Source: Micromussa lordhowensis (lineage: Eukaryota; Cnidaria; Anthozoa; Scleractinia; Lobophylliidae). From it: a stretch of DNA of 64,000 bases. The notes under the pieces are model-generated. The model searched no databases. It was not told the origin of the DNA and worked only from the letters and a program-made list of their open reading frames with translations. Below, piece by piece: positions 23,301-34,500 of this stretch (position 1 is its first letter; each line of letters begins with the position of its first letter). Location: NCBI GenBank assembly GCA_964020085.1, contig OZ026599.1, positions 33,124,229 through 33,188,228 of the forward strand, in the 5' to 3' direction. The translations under genes were made by a program, and so were the position numbers.

Positions 23301-25206
23301 CGAGGCCAGAAGAAGTAATGGCAACTTAAGAGAGGAACTTGCGAGAACAGAGAGAACTAGGAAAGAATCCGAAGTAATGCCAGCAGAAAATAAAGCTACC
23401 AATAGCCTTCAAGTTGACAGGCTTAAGATGGAGCTTTCACAGTTTAGAGAGGATTACCAGCGAGTGTACATTGAGAAGCAAAATCTCACTGCTCAACTTC
23501 AAAAACTCGAGCTGCAAACCTCTAGCTGGGAAAAAAGCTACAATGAAATCAAGCAAGAGAACAATGATCTGCATTTCCAACTTAGCGTTTTGCCAAAACG
23601 TTTTTCCCAGCTACAAGAAACCACAAACATTGAGAAGCAGGAAAGACGCTATGTTAGCTCCTTTGATGTCACTGGACAAGATAGCGAAATGCAGCAACTC
23701 AAGGAAGAAAAAGGGAAGCTACATGGCGAAGTTGCGTCCCTCAATATATTGCTTTCATCTTATAAAGAGAAACTTGATTCACTTCACTCAGAAAAGTTCC
23801 AGTTACACGGTAAACTTGAAGAATCCAAAAAGAGAGTGTTTACTCTTGAACAAAGCAATAGTACTCTCCTTGCGGAAAAGAGTAGACTCGAACAACACGT
23901 CTCCATTACACACAAGATAAGCAGGGTGGGTCGGGAAGAACTTGACAGAGAGGAGGAGACCGCAAAAATGTTTGAGCTTCGAATCGATTTGGAGAAGGTC
24001 TCAAGAGAGCGAGATTATCTACAACAAATGCTTGATGTTCACAAGTCACATGACGACAAAGACAAGTGTATACAGCTGGAGAGGGTTCATGCTCAAACTT
24101 TGGCAGAAAAAGATAGCGTCATTCATGACCTAATAGGTGAAACTGCGGCACTACAACTTGAAGTTGGCAAACTAAAACAAGAGCAGAGTTTTATTCAAAC
24201 TGAGCATGGAACGTTGAGAACGAAATACATGGACATCTTGAAAGAGCGAGATGGTTTTCAAAAGCAAATTTTGGATTATAAGTTGAATGGCGGAATGCAC
24301 ACTTCGCTTGAGATTGGCAGCCGCATTAATAGTTTTATGCGGGAGATCGATGAAAAAAATGTCATGATTGACAACTTTCGCATTGAGACTGTACAACTAC
24401 AAGCGAGAATTCAGAGCGCCAAAAAAGAACTCGCCGAAATGTCATTTCTCTCTGAGAGGCAGAGCTTACAGGTAGAAGATTTTAAAAAGGAAACAGAGTC
24501 TCTGAGAGCTTTGCTTGCGGACAACATGAAAGAAAACGGAACTTTGAAATTGAAGCTGAACGATATTTGCAAGGAGCGAGATTTCCTCTTTAAGAACAAG
24601 TGTTCGTTAGAGTATGACTTATCAGTTTCAAGGAGGAATATGTCCGAAGCCCAGAATCTCGCCATGACTGGAAACTCTATGAAGGATGAAGAGCTTTCCA
24701 TTGTGAAGGGTAAATACGCCAAACTGGAAAACGACTTCAACGATGTCAAGCAGCAAAATGAGACAATGAAATTAGAAATGGAGCTCCAAGTAAAAACAGA
24801 ACTCTGGAGTAAACAGGAGTGCATCTACGAGCTGGAAAAAGAGGCTAGAAAACTAAAGGCAGAAAATGACTATCATGAGCGAGATATGGAAGAGAAGAAC
24901 GCCAACTTGAGCAAACTGCGCCTGCAAATAGCTTCCTCGCAAAAGGAAATCGGAAATCTAGAAAAAGAACTCTTTGTGACTAAAGAAGCTTACGAGAAGT
25001 CCGAGCGACGAATGAGAGAAATATTCAAATGTGAACACGAGCTGTTGACGATTGAAGATCTTCGCAGTCTTGTTAGCGCCTCGCCAGTTCTGAGCGTGCG
25101 CAGTTTGTCCGTAGCAGAACACAGCTTTACTGGTAGAAAAATAACCGAGGACCATAGCTTAAGTTTAAGCAGTATTCATCCCAGTTTTAAACCACAGTTG
25201 AAGTAG
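17353..25206 (+). CDS. Gene A, coding exon 3: giant coiled-coil protein (residues 228-2844)
   Basis: The acceptor CACCACAG precedes GTTTCAAAACTGGAG at 17353, five codons before the first in-frame ATG of the exon; frame and phase match exon 2. The exon is open for 2,617 codons to TAG (25204-25206). With exons 1 and 2 the protein is about 2,844 residues. It is almost wholly heptad-like (Leu/Ile core, Glu/Lys/Gln surface, very few prolines). Short likely breaks occur near residues 1182 (SSSFHDESGELEKSS), 1870 (TCGSDDYNS), 2009 (ARRSIVQHDEA), 2178 (ETSPQRRESLDD) and 2331 (FDVTGQDSEM). The last 60 residues form a Ser-rich, non-helical tail (SASPVLSVRSLSVAEHS...). No motor, kinase, membrane, GRIP or SMC ATPase sequence is seen. 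Likely a cytoplasmic filamentous scaffold or tether; database hits to myosin tail, golgin or CENP-F type proteins would reflect composition. No orthologue recognised. It is convergent with gene B. Confidence 0.85.
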   Translation, partial: VSKLEMQLQNTNKQRENFKIQLGESRDELRKNKETHSLLQREVLEIQKEAEDSKGELAAKTRQVEKLETANKDLVSRVEDLREQLSKQRMSMELQTTQSKVVETEMNLSQVKITELDTSLQSIKTERDDLQRELFAVSSKLAIMQEANRKSLDKVAELDMENSRLRDNIAGLESDIFAQGRRFSQLEPTYAQAKDEIQQLTVKLEESSIRISQLESSYETTIREKDDVIEELALSERRIAETKSLLRKTEDASSEVEQKLAAMKSQMLKYEGQIESASKQKTNFKAELEEERSKVTRLKRDLAMTQSRYEESQGNLELNKKESSNKDEIIEDLRASVTAYELKIESLFSEVSKLQAQMEITEEEKRELQEETLDVQKRIRDVTADNRQSSEENEKLNLEMQSFYKRLSELQSSYNACEHEKYDFQHQTMALQQQVTKLEAELDEAVNQRSSCEVKMRENSATYSAVSQEATLLKTQLLEQQRVNDDLRKEKAEREASSQRLQEKLNVLNVDFDACREELTNVKGMREVSEKEKKMLHNQLMVKQEEHSRAQGLYETTLKRKQQLETDYLTAQKRIANMETSLKRSMAADKAKELDHERSRSTELAKELASYKSKVSSLESLSALTKNDIQGVLDELEETENKMSVLKQELEEAVAHKQERVQKLSSLQKRNSELEQEVLACRQVKEKAEEELHIMRTRIAKYESQIETIQDQRTQLKDQLDAINTKLIYDKENVMRLESKVTEEKKINETVNKAIVRKDQLVEELQMKIRSAEAELEKAKSELMSFKVTTEGLRAEKSEYEGRLASYKEKLEQREQEVFALRDSAMKLEQELSSSKFKIVSLEAQVSSLQFEKDEYKIRREGFETGIMKMKKELKVCQSQVQEKNRACESLNLELKEKYIALEKAINDKVALETEVTALKQDLDSLRLNYEMSQSRAKELEDSLDEANASISRLESSSFHDESGELEKSSDEKVWEVEALYKQSQDRERSLRQKIDDHKNKIKRLEVENKVAHQENLEHNRENGTLHTKIQEYELAVEKYDQEKKNLKEELITLHGKLTDLEVKCDYETREKDLVKRHLESALQRVSSSRDEFLKNDKQLIEQRIGADAMKKEMDEKELLMDQLKASKLYLEESIESLRHTLAESREECERTKLEKERLQQEILSLTTSNADYETRIQKVALERDRLKTEYQSSMASIASLEHQIMEQNREKQALCGKVEEWKNSSLMHQESRMSTDQQICNLEDAINILKTDAIKKEREVRDLQVKNANLEIEADSFKKKLHTIEVEYRELAERYQSLEVQSKSFSRLQASDNATSVFQEKVQSLEREVVMQRRKIVELEASSREFLEKEAELQENLFAARALVSQWESKYDAIQARKDEIEQDLIALQKEFTPLKDDHRHSVVKLETVNTEIQEARKKILKLEMEINNAQNARMQLEQQVQEYIETLKNRDVELLSTQRTLQETRVLLEHKALSVDCKESSTEQLVRENQKQEKDIFVLRQELISTQSLLTAATRDRDEAGKEVFNMKRIVTEMQGKLSASQQHVQELQNSVNVCQRKMTTSEEGQQKAIIEQVTLRSQLDEANKKMVYSKEDFAEKQRELFSLRAMVENYKKELAKNDSWQNEQSTKIKLLEEELRSSKLRITCGSDDYNSVSQELARLKLQLDEKDKCILVTEDSIKKFLDENNKLRLELSDSQALESKYKQNFNDSKHKADFLQEEIMSLRQKMSYLDAQNSTKEDELRESKKELLALKRSNSGFKSKYESLQRQTRALQGELLMAQARRSIVQHDEAAMLTEKTVGRIEESSFIWKNEEHVRKISRLEEKVLELESKLSEARREKEKLECEVIWRTRRIEDLEGRILKDTKQQDYSEGNHLQLSVATLQEELSASKNTIVRLEKYRDSYEEKIKVTEENLRLMEQKALQMESAYLSSQESCDLVHKKFLEAQKRLSVIETSPQRRESLDDVLKGLLRQEDEVKRLIDEARRSNGNLREELARTERTRKESEVMPAENKATNSLQVDRLKMELSQFREDYQRVYIEKQNLTAQLQKLELQTSSWEKSYNEIKQENNDLHFQLSVLPKRFSQLQETTNIEKQERRYVSSFDVTGQDSEMQQLKEEKGKLHGEVASLNILLSSYKEKLDSLHSEKFQLHGKLEESKKRVFTLEQSNSTLLAEKSRLEQHVSITHKISRVGREELDREEETAKMFELRIDLEKVSRERDYLQQMLDVHKSHDDKDKCIQLERVHAQTLAEKDSVIHDLIGETAALQLEVGKLKQEQSFIQTEHGTLRTKYMDILKERDGFQKQILDYKLNGGMHTSLEIGSRINSFMREIDEKNVMIDNFRIETVQLQARIQSAKKELAEMSFLSERQSLQVEDFKKETESLRALLADNMKENGTLKLKLNDICKERDFLFKNKCSLEYDLSVSRRNMSEAQNLAMTGNSMKDEELSIVKGKYAKLENDFNDVKQQNETMKLEMELQVKTELWSKQECIYELEKEARKLKAENDYHERDMEEKNANLSKLRLQIASSQKEIGNLEKELFVTKEAYEKSERRMREIFKCEHELLTIEDLRSLVSASPVLSVRSLSVAEHSFTGRKITEDHSLSLSSIHPSFKPQLK

Positions 25207-25631
25207 ACAAACTTGATCTTAGAAAGAGACTGGGCCTATCGATCTGAACTTTTCTAGTAAGTACCCTCAGAGACAACTTTTCATGAAGTTAAATAATGAG
25301 AAGGCAAGGATTTTTTCGAATTAATAGGTGTTACAATTTTTTTGATCAATTTAAATCTGACATGTGATTAAATGCCTCTCAAATGAGAATCTTGCCATTG
25401 CTGTGTTAAACAAAAGCTGATTGAAAGTCTTTAAGACTTAGCGAAATAAGAAATTTACACTAGCCTAAATGAAGTCATTGTTATAGCTTGATATGAACTG
25501 ACATTTTTTGGAAACTTTTAATTTAGTCACTTTTCATTTGAATACTTTTCACTTTTCATCTGCGATTTTCCGTGGGTGTCAAGCGACTGATGTCTACGAT
25601 GAACTTTGATCAACTGACTAAATCATTTATC

Positions 25632-25637
25632 AATAAA
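25632..25637 (+). terminator. Candidate poly(A) signal of gene A
   Basis: AATAAA in TCAATAAAACGTGCG, 426 bp after the gene A stop codon, on the same strand. The 3' UTR between is AT-rich and without open frames. Confidence 0.45.
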
Positions 25638-26351
25638 ACGTGCGTCCTTTCATTGATACTCGTAAATTAAATGCGTCCTCTTAAACCATTTTCGTCGTAA
25701 TCTCTACCGACAGCGATTGTATGTCAACTTGTGTTTCAGGTTATAGACTTGTAACGGTTTTCAAAGTAATTTTAATATTTTACAAGTAAAGCTCTACGTT
25801 TTGTTGTGCAATTGCACCGAAAAGTTGGATTAAAAAAAAATAGGAGATGATGTACGGTACCCCAAACTAGGTCTTGATGTACCCCAAATTCTCACCGCTG
25901 GAATCAAAAGAAATGTGTGGAATGAAGAAAGAGAATTTATACTCCAAAGCTAATGTTTTTCAGTAAATATATCTCTGTCTTCTCTTCCTTACCCTCTTCT
26001 TATCCCTGATTTACTTGCTATAGTGTTTGTCGCCCGATTTTTCTCGTTCTGTATGCTTGGTCGTTTCTCGCACATGGGTTTTTAGGACAAAATTCCTCCG
26101 ACTTTCACCTTTCATCTGAAAGTTTATCTCATAAAACGGACTCGCCAGAATTTTGATTTCGAATTCAGACTACTAGTCTACTTAGTTGCGGTGCAGTCAC
26201 ATTACGTTGTCTCAGTGACAACCTAGGTTATGCCTGCAAAGGTGACTCAATTCAGACTACTTTGTTTGCCGCCATCCTGATCATTTTTCAACTGTCTTTA
26301 GGTTGTCTTTCAGTATAATCAACTTCAGTGCATTATTAAGCACGAAAAACG

Positions 26352-26357
26352 TTTATT
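26352..26357 (-). terminator. Poly(A) signal of gene B, in a conserved 3' end
   Basis: TTTATT on the plus strand (AATAAA in gene orientation). In gene orientation it is preceded about 45-65 bp upstream by GTCAGCATAGACGAAGGCTG (plus strand 26404-26423). The same block and spacing to AATAAA occur downstream of gene C, which supports this as the true 3' end and implies a 3' UTR of about 2.2 kb. Confidence 0.55.
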
Positions 26358-27207
26358 ACTCTCGTAACTTCTAGCGCTACAAATACTACAATTTTACAAA
26401 TCACAGCCTTCGTCTATGCTGACAAAGGCACTTGATTCGTTCGCAGATACATCCACTACTTACAAACCAGTGAATCGCACTGGACAAGGGTTACTATATA
26501 TAGTGCGGAAATATACACATAAGTTTTGCTCTCGCTCAAACGTACTACTAACTTTGGATCTCATATAAAGCTAGTCGATACAAATATTCTAAGATTTCTC
26601 TGCTCTGCACTGCTCCTTTTTTGTAATTTGTAGACCTGATGGAGAGAAGAAAGTGCCCCAACTTTTCCATGTCTCAGAAAATTACCAAAAATGAACATAA
26701 CAAAAGAATGTTTAAGCTATGAAGATAACCTAAGCGAACTATACAAAATGTCTTTAAAAACAAAAGCTTAACTAGGAAAACTTCAAGTTCAAATAGAACA
26801 TCCTGCATTGGCAATATTCCCGACACCTTCTACGAAAAGTCCCCAAGAATTTTTATTTCCTTGACCTATTTTAGTGTGTCCACAGACCCTCTCTTTTTGT
26901 CTTTGTCTCGTCGAAATCGCATGCTTACCAAAATATTAACCCCACGCGTGGGATATGAACGAGCCAAAGCACAATGGCGTGGGGCTGGGAAAATAACTCG
27001 AAGAAAAAAATTAAACGTCGGTGGACAAACTAGAGCACTTGCTACCTACACTTCAGGAAGATTAAGACTAACTAAATCCTGAAGTTCATCTCTTTCCTAG
27101 GTCAACAGACGCGCAGTAGAAACTTGTGCGGGTGAAAATAGCATGTAGCCTGGGCAACAAGTACTTTACCGAACTTAATGATCGTTATGAAAATCAAAAC
27201 TGATAGC

Positions 27208-27448
27208 ATAGAGCGGTTTTCATTCGACTGTCGAAAACTCGTTGGTTTTGCATCAACTACCCTACCCCTTTTCATCCAATCAGAAGTAAAAACCAAAATC
27301 AACCATCACTCGCTTACACATGTTTTCTCGTGCTTTGCGTCCACTACATGTAATTACTTCGAGTTTCGATTGGTTCACTGTCTGTATCCTTTGTGATTGG
27401 CCAGAGTGATGACTTGGCTTTGCGAAATTCAATTGAAAACCGCTCTAT
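27208..27448. mobile_element. 241-bp MITE inside the gene B 3' UTR
   Basis: The ends are inverted repeats: ATAGAGCGGTTTTCATTCGA on the left; the right end reversed reads ATAGAGCGGTTTTCAATTGA. Internal motifs (ATTGGCCAGAGTGATGACTT, ACTACATGTAATTACTTCGA) belong to an element I recognise as very abundant in stony-coral genomes. Non-autonomous. It explains part of the extra length of the gene B 3' UTR relative to gene C. Confidence 0.75.
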
Positions 27449-28586
27449 ACTAAAAAATAGAAATAAACCACTTATATGAATTTTTGACTCAATTTTGAAG
27501 CTATCGAGAATGGTTCAATTACCTAGCTAGCGACTGGCAACTGAAAAGTATGTTTTAATAGCCGTACTGCGAGATCAAAGTGAAATTGCCAAAAGCACAG
27601 ACTTAAACAAAATATATTTATGACTAAATACTTAACGCAGTCGCTCAAAATCTACAACAATAAAATAAAACAAGTTCACGAGCATTGTAAATATTGCTGT
27701 CAATTCTAAATCATCCATATAAGCTCACTTACAGAAACAAACCATAAGAAAAACATCATATAAGTTGGTTCAATCTGACTAGATATGGTGTTTCTAAATT
27801 TTGAAAAACATTTCTCAAACAATACGCAAATGATAAATTATAATTTCAACACTGCGCTACCAAATGTGAATTCGTCCAAAGCGAAACTATTATAAACAAA
27901 TTTGAATACCGGCATTGATAACATTTCGATAGGCAATTCGGACGTAAAGATTTTGTTTTCAACTCTACGGAAATGAACATCAAACCACACGTCCGTTTTA
28001 TTGATTTTACGTTTTACGAGTCTAAATCAGTTAATCCAGAGTTCCCTGCCTTCTGGTACTATTTGACTGCCAAATGCAGATTTTGATAGGCTAGTCTTAG
28101 CTACCTCTCAACTATCATCATCAAAAAAATGCAAAAACAAACTTCTGTATCGTTTCTAAAACGTTTAGTCTTCATTAACCTGGTTTATAAAGATCATTTA
28201 ACACCAATTCCTTAGTGTCCTCTGCTTATCTTAAGCCCTTTTCGCTGAGACGGCAGCAAAGGGACGTCTTCGAAAAGAAACCTAGGTACTTGCAAATTTT
28301 ATGCTGACAAGGCCCCAATATCAGAGATGAAAACTTTCTGCGCCAATAATATTATCAAAGTTTAAGTCAAAACTACTGTCAAATTTATCATACCACTTAA
28401 AAAAACTACTTTGTAACCCAGTGGTGTGACTATTTCTATCAGCCTTCCGATTAGTCGTGGCCCCTGCGACGTCTTACCCAACAAAGTCGACTAGTGTCTT
28501 GAGAGTCAAAGTTCAAACCGAAGTTAGAGTTCATAGATTTAAATAACTGTTCTGTTATGGCAGGCTCCAAGAGGCCTTCACTCTTC

Positions 28587-31500
28587 CTAATTCTGCTTGC
28601 AATCGGCTCTGTTACGTCTTCCCGTCTCCGACTCTTGATCACCAGAATCTTTATCGGATTCTTTCCTTGCGCTCTTTTCGTCTTTAACATCGGATGTTGG
28701 TCTGCTGCTACTATCCTGGGTGGTACTTCGCAGCTGTGATTCGGTGGTCACCACAGAAGTAGACACCACTATCTCTTTGGCCAGGTGTTCTGTTGACCTA
28801 ACGTTGTTGAGATCGCCATGAGAGCGCTGCTTACAGAGCGGTTCACCAACCTGAGAGAGCTCAGAGGACATCTTGCCTTCACTTGTCGAACGGTACAGTC
28901 CCCCAAACCTGTTCATCAAGCCTTCTTTATAAGAAGACGAGTGACCGAGCTGTCGCTGCCGTCGGCGTTTGTCACTGACATCAATGATCAAAGTAGTCGA
29001 CACGTAGTCGCTGGACACAGATGTTGCCAACTGCTCGCGGAGCTGCTGAAGTTGGATTTCGAACTTTTTCACTAGATTGTCTTTGTCATTAATCTTGTTT
29101 CTCAGAATGTCCTGTTCGGCCTCCATTTCAGCAATCGTAACTTTGCGGAGGTTCATTTCTTCCACAAGCTTGTTATCCAATTTGACTTTGTCCTCTGTCA
29201 AGGTTTTGATGCTTAACTGTAGAGTTTCATTTTGATTCTGAATATCGCTGAAACTTGATTTTGCTGCACCGAATTCTTCTTTCAGACTTTCCAACGTTAT
29301 TGCAATTTCCAGCTTTTCTTGCTGCAGTTTTTCAATTTTTTCGTCTTTCTCCTGAACCAAATGTCTCAATGACATGCTCTGTTCTCCGGCATATTTAGTA
29401 ATCTGCACAGCTAGCTGCCTAGAGGTGTCGTCGAGCCTGTTACTGTATTCATCAAGTTGCTTTTTCAACTCGGCCTTGTCTTGCTTGGCTTGTTCTAGAC
29501 TCGTTTGCAGCTTGTTGTTTCTGTCGTTCAATGTATTGATCTGCAGTACCAGTTCTGTATTCTCAGTTCCCGAATCGATTCCGCCTGCATTAACATTCCC
29601 TAACATTTCTTGCAGCTCTTGATTCTCCTTCTCGAGTTCCACGATCCTGCTACGGTCCCTCCTGATATCGAGTTCAAACTGGGACAACTTCGTGTAGAGC
29701 TCGTTGTTCTCATCCTTCAGGGTATTGATCTTGACTTGTAGGCCATTATTCTCTTCTTCCAGGCTTGACACTTCGTATACACTCTTTTCAATGTAATGCT
29801 CCAACTGTGAGGCTTTTTCCATAAGCTCTCTGATCTTTTTTTCCTTCTCATTGTGAAGATCTCGCGAGGATCGTCTTTCTGTTGGTGTCTGGTCGGGATT
29901 CTTTATCTGTCTTTCCAATTCTGCTTTCTCCTTAGCAAGATTTTGAAGCTGCATCTCCAAACCCTTCACTTCGGTTTGTAATTCGTTAGTCTCCACCAGG
30001 AGATTTTCTTTTGCATCAAACAGAACTCGATTTTCGTTCCGTTGATCTTCGTAGTTTTGATTCGCCAGAACCAGCTCGTGGTTTAGGTTTTCTAGCTCAG
30101 TATTTAGCTTCTTGATGTCTACTTCATATTCTGTAATTATTCTTTTCACTTCAATCAGCTCGACTTTAATCCTGTCATTTGTGGTCTGCTTATCTTCACG
30201 TTCAGACTGCAGTATCTTAACCTGATCTTCTGCCGCCTCTAACTCGACTTTCAGTTTATCTCTTTCTCGTTTTATTTCATCAAGGTCATCATCAAACATC
30301 ATTGGCAGGACGCTGTCTACTGTCTGTACTGTAGTCACTGCTTCTTGCACCTGGATAGAGTTATCATTCCATCTACTAAGATTTTCTTTCAGATCCGTAT
30401 TCTCGCTTTGGAACAATAACAAATCACTTCGAATTTTATCGTTTTCTTCCTTTACCAGCTTGTTTCCCATTTCCAGCTCGCACAGCTTGATTTCTAACTG
30501 TTGTAGGTCAAACTTGAGCTCTTTGCTCTCCATCATCAATTTTAGATTTTCACTTCTGACCTCATTGAGCTCGTCGCGGAGTTCTTGATTGTCCTTCTCC
30601 AGCTCCTCTTTGTCCTCTTTCAACGTGTTAAGTTGGTAGACGAGCTCGCTTTTCCCCGCATCAAGCTTGAACGATCTCTGCTTTTCCCGGCCTCCTTTCT
30701 TCAGCTGTCGTAGCTCATCTTTCAATTTGTCATTCAGGCTGTTCACTTCAGCTACCAATTGTTCTTGTTGAGCCCCTTTTGTCTTAAGGATGTCCATGTC
30801 GTGCTCCATGGTCCAGATTGTGTTTTTCAGCTTCTGAGCTTCTTTCACTGCATCTGCCTTTTCATCCAGAGCCCTTTTAAGTGCTTCAGAATCGCCTCTG
30901 ATACCGATGTCAACTGAGTCCAAGGCTCTAGTTTCGATAGCATCCTGACCGTCAATTTCGTCCTCCAGCTTGGCAATTCTTTTTTCACGATCAGTAAGAT
31001 CGTCCTTCAAATCTTCAATTTCGTGGTCTTTGGCTGCGTTCATCTTTTCGAGCTTTTTGATAAGTCCTTTGGCTCTCTGAAGTTCCTGTTCTAAGGAAGA
31101 GAAATTACTTTTACGCCACTCCAGCATCTTGTCTTTGTCTTCTTTATGTCTGTCTCTCGATGTTTGGAGCTTAGTCTTGATCTCAGCTTCGATGTTCCTT
31201 AAACGATGCAACTCATCTTCCAAAATATCTTTTGCGCTCTTCAGTTCGTTAACAGCGGCTTCTACACTTGCCATCTTGGTACGGTAAGCAGCCATTTCAC
31301 TCCTTGACTTCTCCCTCTCGCGCAGTGCATCCTGGGAACGTGCCTCTAACTCTTGATACTTCTGTCTGCTTACAAAATCTTTGTTCTGTTTGGAAACATC
31401 CACTACGTTCAGTTGGTTTTGCAGAGCCTGAAATTTCTTCTTTAACAGAGATAGTTCGTTTTCTGATTTGTTTTTCTCGTATTTAAGCTTCTCGTACTCG

Positions 31501-34500
31501 ATCTTCAAGTCAGAGTTCTTCTTTTCAAGGTCAGCGCAGTCTTTCTTCCGTTTTTCTTTTTCTTCTTGCAATTTCGCAATTTTGTCTTCACAGCGTTTAA
31601 TTTCGTTGTCCTTTGACACCAAGCGGCGTTGGAGTTCCTCAGCATCCCTCTGCGCTTTCTGGTAATTTTTCTTTGCTTCTTTAAGAGTAGCTTGTAAATT
31701 TATAACTTCGTCTTTAAGATGGTCTTGCTCTTCGCGTGATGTATCCGAAGGAAGAGAATAATGTGTAATCTTTGCATCTTTTTCTCGAAGTTCCAGCTCA
31801 AGTTTCATTTTTTCGTTGCTGAAATCTAGCAATTTTACTCTGTATTCTTCAACTTTATTTCTCAGGTCATCTATATGTACATTACCATTTCCAGACTGAG
31901 AAATAGTCCCGGCTGATAATTCATTCCTTAGCCTGTCAATAACTGCCTGAAGTTCGGCAATTCGTCTTTCAAGGATCCTATTTCCATCACCAGCAGCCTT
32001 TAAGTTGGCATTAGCCTCCTGTAGTTGACTACGTAGAGTGACAATTTCCTTCTTAGATGTCTTAAACTTGTCCCTCGAGTCATCTACTTCACGTTGTGCC
32101 TCTTCCAGTGCTCGATCTCGCATTTCCAGTTCTACCTCAAACCAATCGACTTTCATTTTGTATTCTTCTCTCTGATGTTCCGTATCGTACAACCTTGCTT
32201 CTACTTCTTCCGCGCTCACTTGGAGTTTCGCAATGTTTTCTTCAGCGACACGAAGATATTTCTGTAACTTTGCGTTCTCTCTGTCTTTCACATCAATGTC
32301 CTGTCTTAACTCCTCAATAACTTGCTTCAAGCGATCAGAGTCTTTGTCGCCGCTCTCAAGAATAGCATAGAACTCGTTGATTTTGCGTTGTTTTTCGACG
32401 ACAACACTATTCTTGTCAAGCAGGTCCTTCTGGGTAGCATCTAGCTGTTGCTGCACTGTTCCCAGTTTGGCAGCTACTGTAAGTTGTTGTGCCTCAGCGG
32501 TACTTAACTTGTTCTGTGCACTTTGTAACTCTTCCTTTAAGAGCTCGAGTTCGCGTTCCACTGATTGGTATTGATCAGTCATCAAATTTAACTCCTGTGC
32601 AGTTTCTTGCAGTTTCATTTCAAGATCCTTGAGGTGAGTTTCTGTATCTTTAAGGTTTGACTCCAGGTGGTAATTTTTTTCTTCTGCGTCTCCCAGCTTG
32701 ATTTTGTAATCATTTAGCTGCTCTTGTGAAACGTTGTACTCCATTTCTACCCGTTTAAGCTTCTCCTTGAGATCGGTCTTTCCATCCGTAATGTCTCTGA
32801 AAGTATCTTGATGTGAACCGAATTCAAACCCAGTGGCTGCTACATATGTAGCTTCTACATTGACAACTTTTACAGAAGAACTATTAATGACGTCTTGTTT
32901 CTCTGCCAAGTTAACTTGAAGGTCGGCAACTTCATCTTCGAGTTTGTTTTTTGTTTTCCTCAACTCATCTATATCCTTTACGTATTGCTGGATTTGGAGA
33001 TTTAACATGTCGCTTTTGGTCTCTAGTTCCTCAATCCTTGAACGATTTGTTTCGATTTCGTTGTTCAGATGCCGAATCTCGCTATCAAGATCATCGTTGT
33101 CCCTCTCTAGCTCTTTTCGTTTCACTGCGACCTCAGCTAACTGATTGTCAAGGTCTTCTATGCTCGACATAGCTGCCCTGTAGTCTTCCAAAGCACGATC
33201 TCTCTCTCCTTGCATGCGGGTAAGGTTTTTCTTCAAGTCAGCTAGAGTTGTCTGTCGTAGTTCGTTTAGCTCAAGTTGGGCCTTTGACTTCTCCTCTCTT
33301 AATGCGTCGTATGTTTGTTTGCTTGATTTCAAACTGGACTCCAACAGTTCGACCCTCTGCTCTAGATCGAGCTTTTTACCTTTTAATTTCCCAACCGCTG
33401 CATTGTAGTCTTCTTTTTCTTTATCATGAACATCTTTTGCGAGGCGAAGGTGAGCATGATCCTCGTCAAGAGAAAGAAGCTTTTGGTGAGTCTCCTCCAG
33501 ACGTTGTCGGGCTTGATCCAGCTGACTTTGTAGGGATAAAATTTCATTCGCGTCCGCTACACCCTTGGTTTCCAAAAGTGTGAGCTGTGTTCGAGCCTCC
33601 ATCAGCTCTTTTTTGGCATAATCTCTTTCACGGTTGCTCCTGTCTAACATCTTTCTGGCCTCTTCTAGCTTCTTCTGAAGTTTACTGACATTGCGCTGAA
33701 TCTCATTCACCTTCCCTTGAGCTGTCTTAGCGTCAACCTCTACTTTTGGAAGGCGGTCTTCAAGGAGTCGCAGCTGTTCCTTCAACTGACCCTCCCGATT
33801 CTCACTCTTCTTTAGCAGTATCTCTAAGTCCTGAACCCTTTCGTCTGATGAGCTGCTGCTGCGGAAATCTTCTTCTGTGAACCATTGTGCTGACTGAACG
33901 AAAGAAACGTTCGCCACAGCTGTCTGGGTAGTATTGTTCATCTCCTGAAGCTGCATTTGAAGCTCTTGTACACGATTACGGTTTATTTCATTTGCGCTCT
34001 TATTTGCCTCTGATTCTTTCCTTGTGGAAGTGACCGTGTCCTCTAGAGTGCTTATCTTTCGTTTAGCCGCTTTAAGCTGCGAATCCTTGTCTTTCACCTC
34101 TGCATCCAACCGACTTATAATGCGATCTTTATCTTTAACCTTGTTACGACATTGCTCCAGTTCGGGCTTGATTTTCCTCAGTTTGGTTTCCAAGTCGTCG
34201 ATCTGACTTTGCAAATCATTTTTTTGCTTGGACAGAGCCTTGTTATTTCCCTCAGCAACAGTTAACTTGTATACCAACGAGTCTACTTCTTGTTCAAGCA
34301 ACTCCTTGCTATCAATCTCTTCTCGTAGTTCCTTTTGCAGGTCTTCGATCGTTTGTTTCTGTACTTTGGTACGAGAATCCAGATCCTTGGTCTTTGCTTC
34401 CAGCGTTTCATTTCTGGCCAATGCTGTTCTTAATTCCGGCCTCAGATGTTCCAGTTCTTCTTCTAGCGCTCTGCATCTTTGAGTCATTGCTTGCAAGGTA

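Noticed and set aside
10857..25206. Calling gene A a myosin heavy chain, golgin, CENP-F or rootletin
   Set aside because: Only coiled-coil composition supports this. No motor head, GRIP domain or other diagnostic sequence is visible.
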